DNA from: Rhizobium sophorae
GTDB lineage: Bacteria; Pseudomonadota; Alphaproteobacteria; Rhizobiales; Rhizobiaceae
DNA length: 64,000 bases
NCBI RefSeq assembly: GCF_013087515.1
Contig: NZ_JABFCN010000070.1
Span: 1-64,000, forward strand
Direction of reading: 5' to 3'
The notes below the pieces were generated by a model that saw only the letters and a list, made by a program, of their open reading frames with translations, made no database searches and was not told the DNA's origin. The position numbers and the translations under genes were made by a program. Shown piece by piece: positions 63,201 to 64,000 of the stretch; positions within the stretch are counted from its first letter, which is position 1, and every line of letters begins with the position of its first letter.

Positions 63201-63229
63201 GGACAGACAACCGGCGAGAAGACGAATTG

Positions 63230-63436
63230 ATGACTACACGCAAGAAAGAAGCAGCCGATCAGCGAAAGCTGGAGCTGCGGGCAAGCGACATCCTGGACCC
63301 GAACAACCAGATCGGCGTCAGGCTGCGGTCGCTGTATTCGGCCGCACAGGATGAGGCGATTCCCGATCGTTTTCTCGACCTTCTCGAAAAGCTCGACCAT
63401 GCTGAAATGATGGCTTCTGCCAAGATGGCCGAATAG
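63230..63436 (+). CDS. nepR: Anti-sigma factor NepR
   Basis: 68-residue NepR. The conserved core IGVRLRSLYSAAQDEAIPDR continues as FLDLLEKLD (about residues 28-56), the two short helices that clamp EcfG. It holds EcfG inactive until phospho-PhyR titrates it. The start MTTRKKEAADQ follows gagaagacgaattg. It is 9 bases upstream of ecfG, in one operon. Confidence 0.94.
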   Translation: MTTRKKEAADQRKLELRASDILDPNNQIGVRLRSLYSAAQDEAIPDRFLDLLEKLDHAEMMASAKMAE

Positions 63437-63445
63437 GATCGCTGC

Positions 63446-64000
63446 ATGGAAGACAAATCGCAACCCAGCTTCAAGCGGGAACTGCTGGCGGCACTCCCAA
63501 GCCTTCGCGCTTTCGCGATCTCGCTCATCGGGCGGCACGACCGTGCCGACGATCTCGTCCAGGACACCATCATGAAAGCCTGGGCCAAACAGGATCATTT
63601 CGAGATGGGCACCAATATGAAGGCCTGGCTCTTTACGATCCTGCGCAACGAACTCTACAGCCAGATGCGCAAGAGCGGCCGCGAAGTGCAGGACAGCGAC
63701 GGGCTGTTCACTGAATCGATGGCAATGCACCCTTCGCAATATGGCGCGCTCGATCTGCAGGACTTCAAGAAGGCGCTCGACCAGCTGCCGCCGGATCAAC
63801 GCGAGGCGATCATCCTCGTCGGCGCCTCGGGTTTCTCCTACGAGGAGGCGGCCGAAATCTGCGGCTGCGCCGTGGGCACCATCAAGAGCCGCGTCAACCG
63901 GGCCCGTCAGCGGCTGCAGGAGTTGCTGCAGATATCAGGCGAGGCCGATTTCGGCCCCGACGCCACCTCGGCGCCGCTGACATCGAAGGCTTTCGCGTTC
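63446..64000 (+). CDS. ecfG: General stress ECF sigma factor EcfG (3' end outside window)
   Basis: 185 codons are visible and no stop is reached. It is an ECF sigma factor starting MEDKSQPSFKRELLAALPSL. Region 2 has IGRHDRADDLVQDTIMKAW and NMKAWLFTILRNELYSQMRK. Region 4 has LDQLPPDQREAIILVGASG, then FSYEEAAEICGCAVGTIKSRVNRAR. Position after nepR and opposite phyR identifies it as the EcfG/RpoE-type general stress factor. By family length the missing part should be only a few residues. Confidence 0.95.
   Translation, partial: MEDKSQPSFKRELLAALPSLRAFAISLIGRHDRADDLVQDTIMKAWAKQDHFEMGTNMKAWLFTILRNELYSQMRKSGREVQDSDGLFTESMAMHPSQYGALDLQDFKKALDQLPPDQREAIILVGASGFSYEEAAEICGCAVGTIKSRVNRARQRLQELLQISGEADFGPDATSAPLTSKAFAF

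Overview
The window is a stretch of chromosome from an alphaproteobacterium of the Rhizobium leguminosarum / R. etli type. The evidence is the ctrA and sciP cell-cycle genes, the PhyR-NepR-EcfG stress module, an ExoY/PssA-like sugar transferase, high-GC codon use and many copies of the two-palindrome intergenic repeats (RIME-like) found in rhizobia. No rRNA, tRNA, CRISPR array, prophage or insertion-sequence transposase was seen.

Layout. 1-4.3 kb: ctrA, a FliJ-like flagellar gene, a small acetyltransferase, a PqiA-like membrane protein, sciP (the CtrA inhibitor), and a LuxR-type regulator broken by an amber codon and a palindromic repeat. 4.3-6.5 kb: sugar transferase and cysQ. 7.0-12.6 kb: a complete branched-chain amino-acid-type ABC transporter (livHMGF, a small DUF6867 membrane protein, a binding protein) ending in a strong terminator. 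12.9-17.3 kb: a two-gene signalling operon whose sensor kinase has an NCS1 purine/cytosine-permease-like N-terminus. 17.5-19.4 kb: a secreted class A acid phosphatase with an autotransporter-type repeat. 19.6-34.3 kb: urea island, with urtABCDE (urea ABC transporter) followed by ureD, ureA, ureB, ureC, ureE, ureF and ureG interleaved with small extra genes and a GGDEF protein. 34.3-39.7 kb: a Crp/Fnr regulator and an RND efflux pair. 40.1-48.8 kb: reductive pyrimidine catabolism (ABC importer, dihydropyrimidinase, M20 carbamoyl-amidohydrolase, RutR-like repressor); the dehydrogenase subunits preT and preA lie apart at 57.8-60.5 kb. Between them are a bacteriophytochrome/heme oxygenase operon, a LysR/quinone-oxidoreductase pair, a rhodanese/GlxA-type regulator pair and an rtcB2-prfH ribosome-repair operon. 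60.7-64.0 kb: the general stress response locus, with a HisKA_2 kinase, phyR, nepR and the start of ecfG, which is cut by the window end.

How the genes work together. Much of the window concerns nitrogen scavenging: amino-acid and urea import, urease with nickel accessory proteins, and pyrimidine-ring degradation. The NCS1-kinase fits this theme as a possible sensor of an imported nitrogen compound, but its ligand is unknown.

Most notable observations: (1) an unannotated small RNA of about 123 nt beside the stress locus, with an exact EcfG-type promoter (GGAAC-N16-CGTT), C-rich hairpin loops and a terminator, probably a GsrN-type stress RNA; (2) the rtcB2-prfH operon; (3) the transporter-kinase fusion; (4) palindromic repeats that have broken a LuxR gene, entered the 5' coding part of a DUF559 gene and landed next to nepR; (5) a decamer shared by the control regions of the two separated pyrimidine-catabolism loci.
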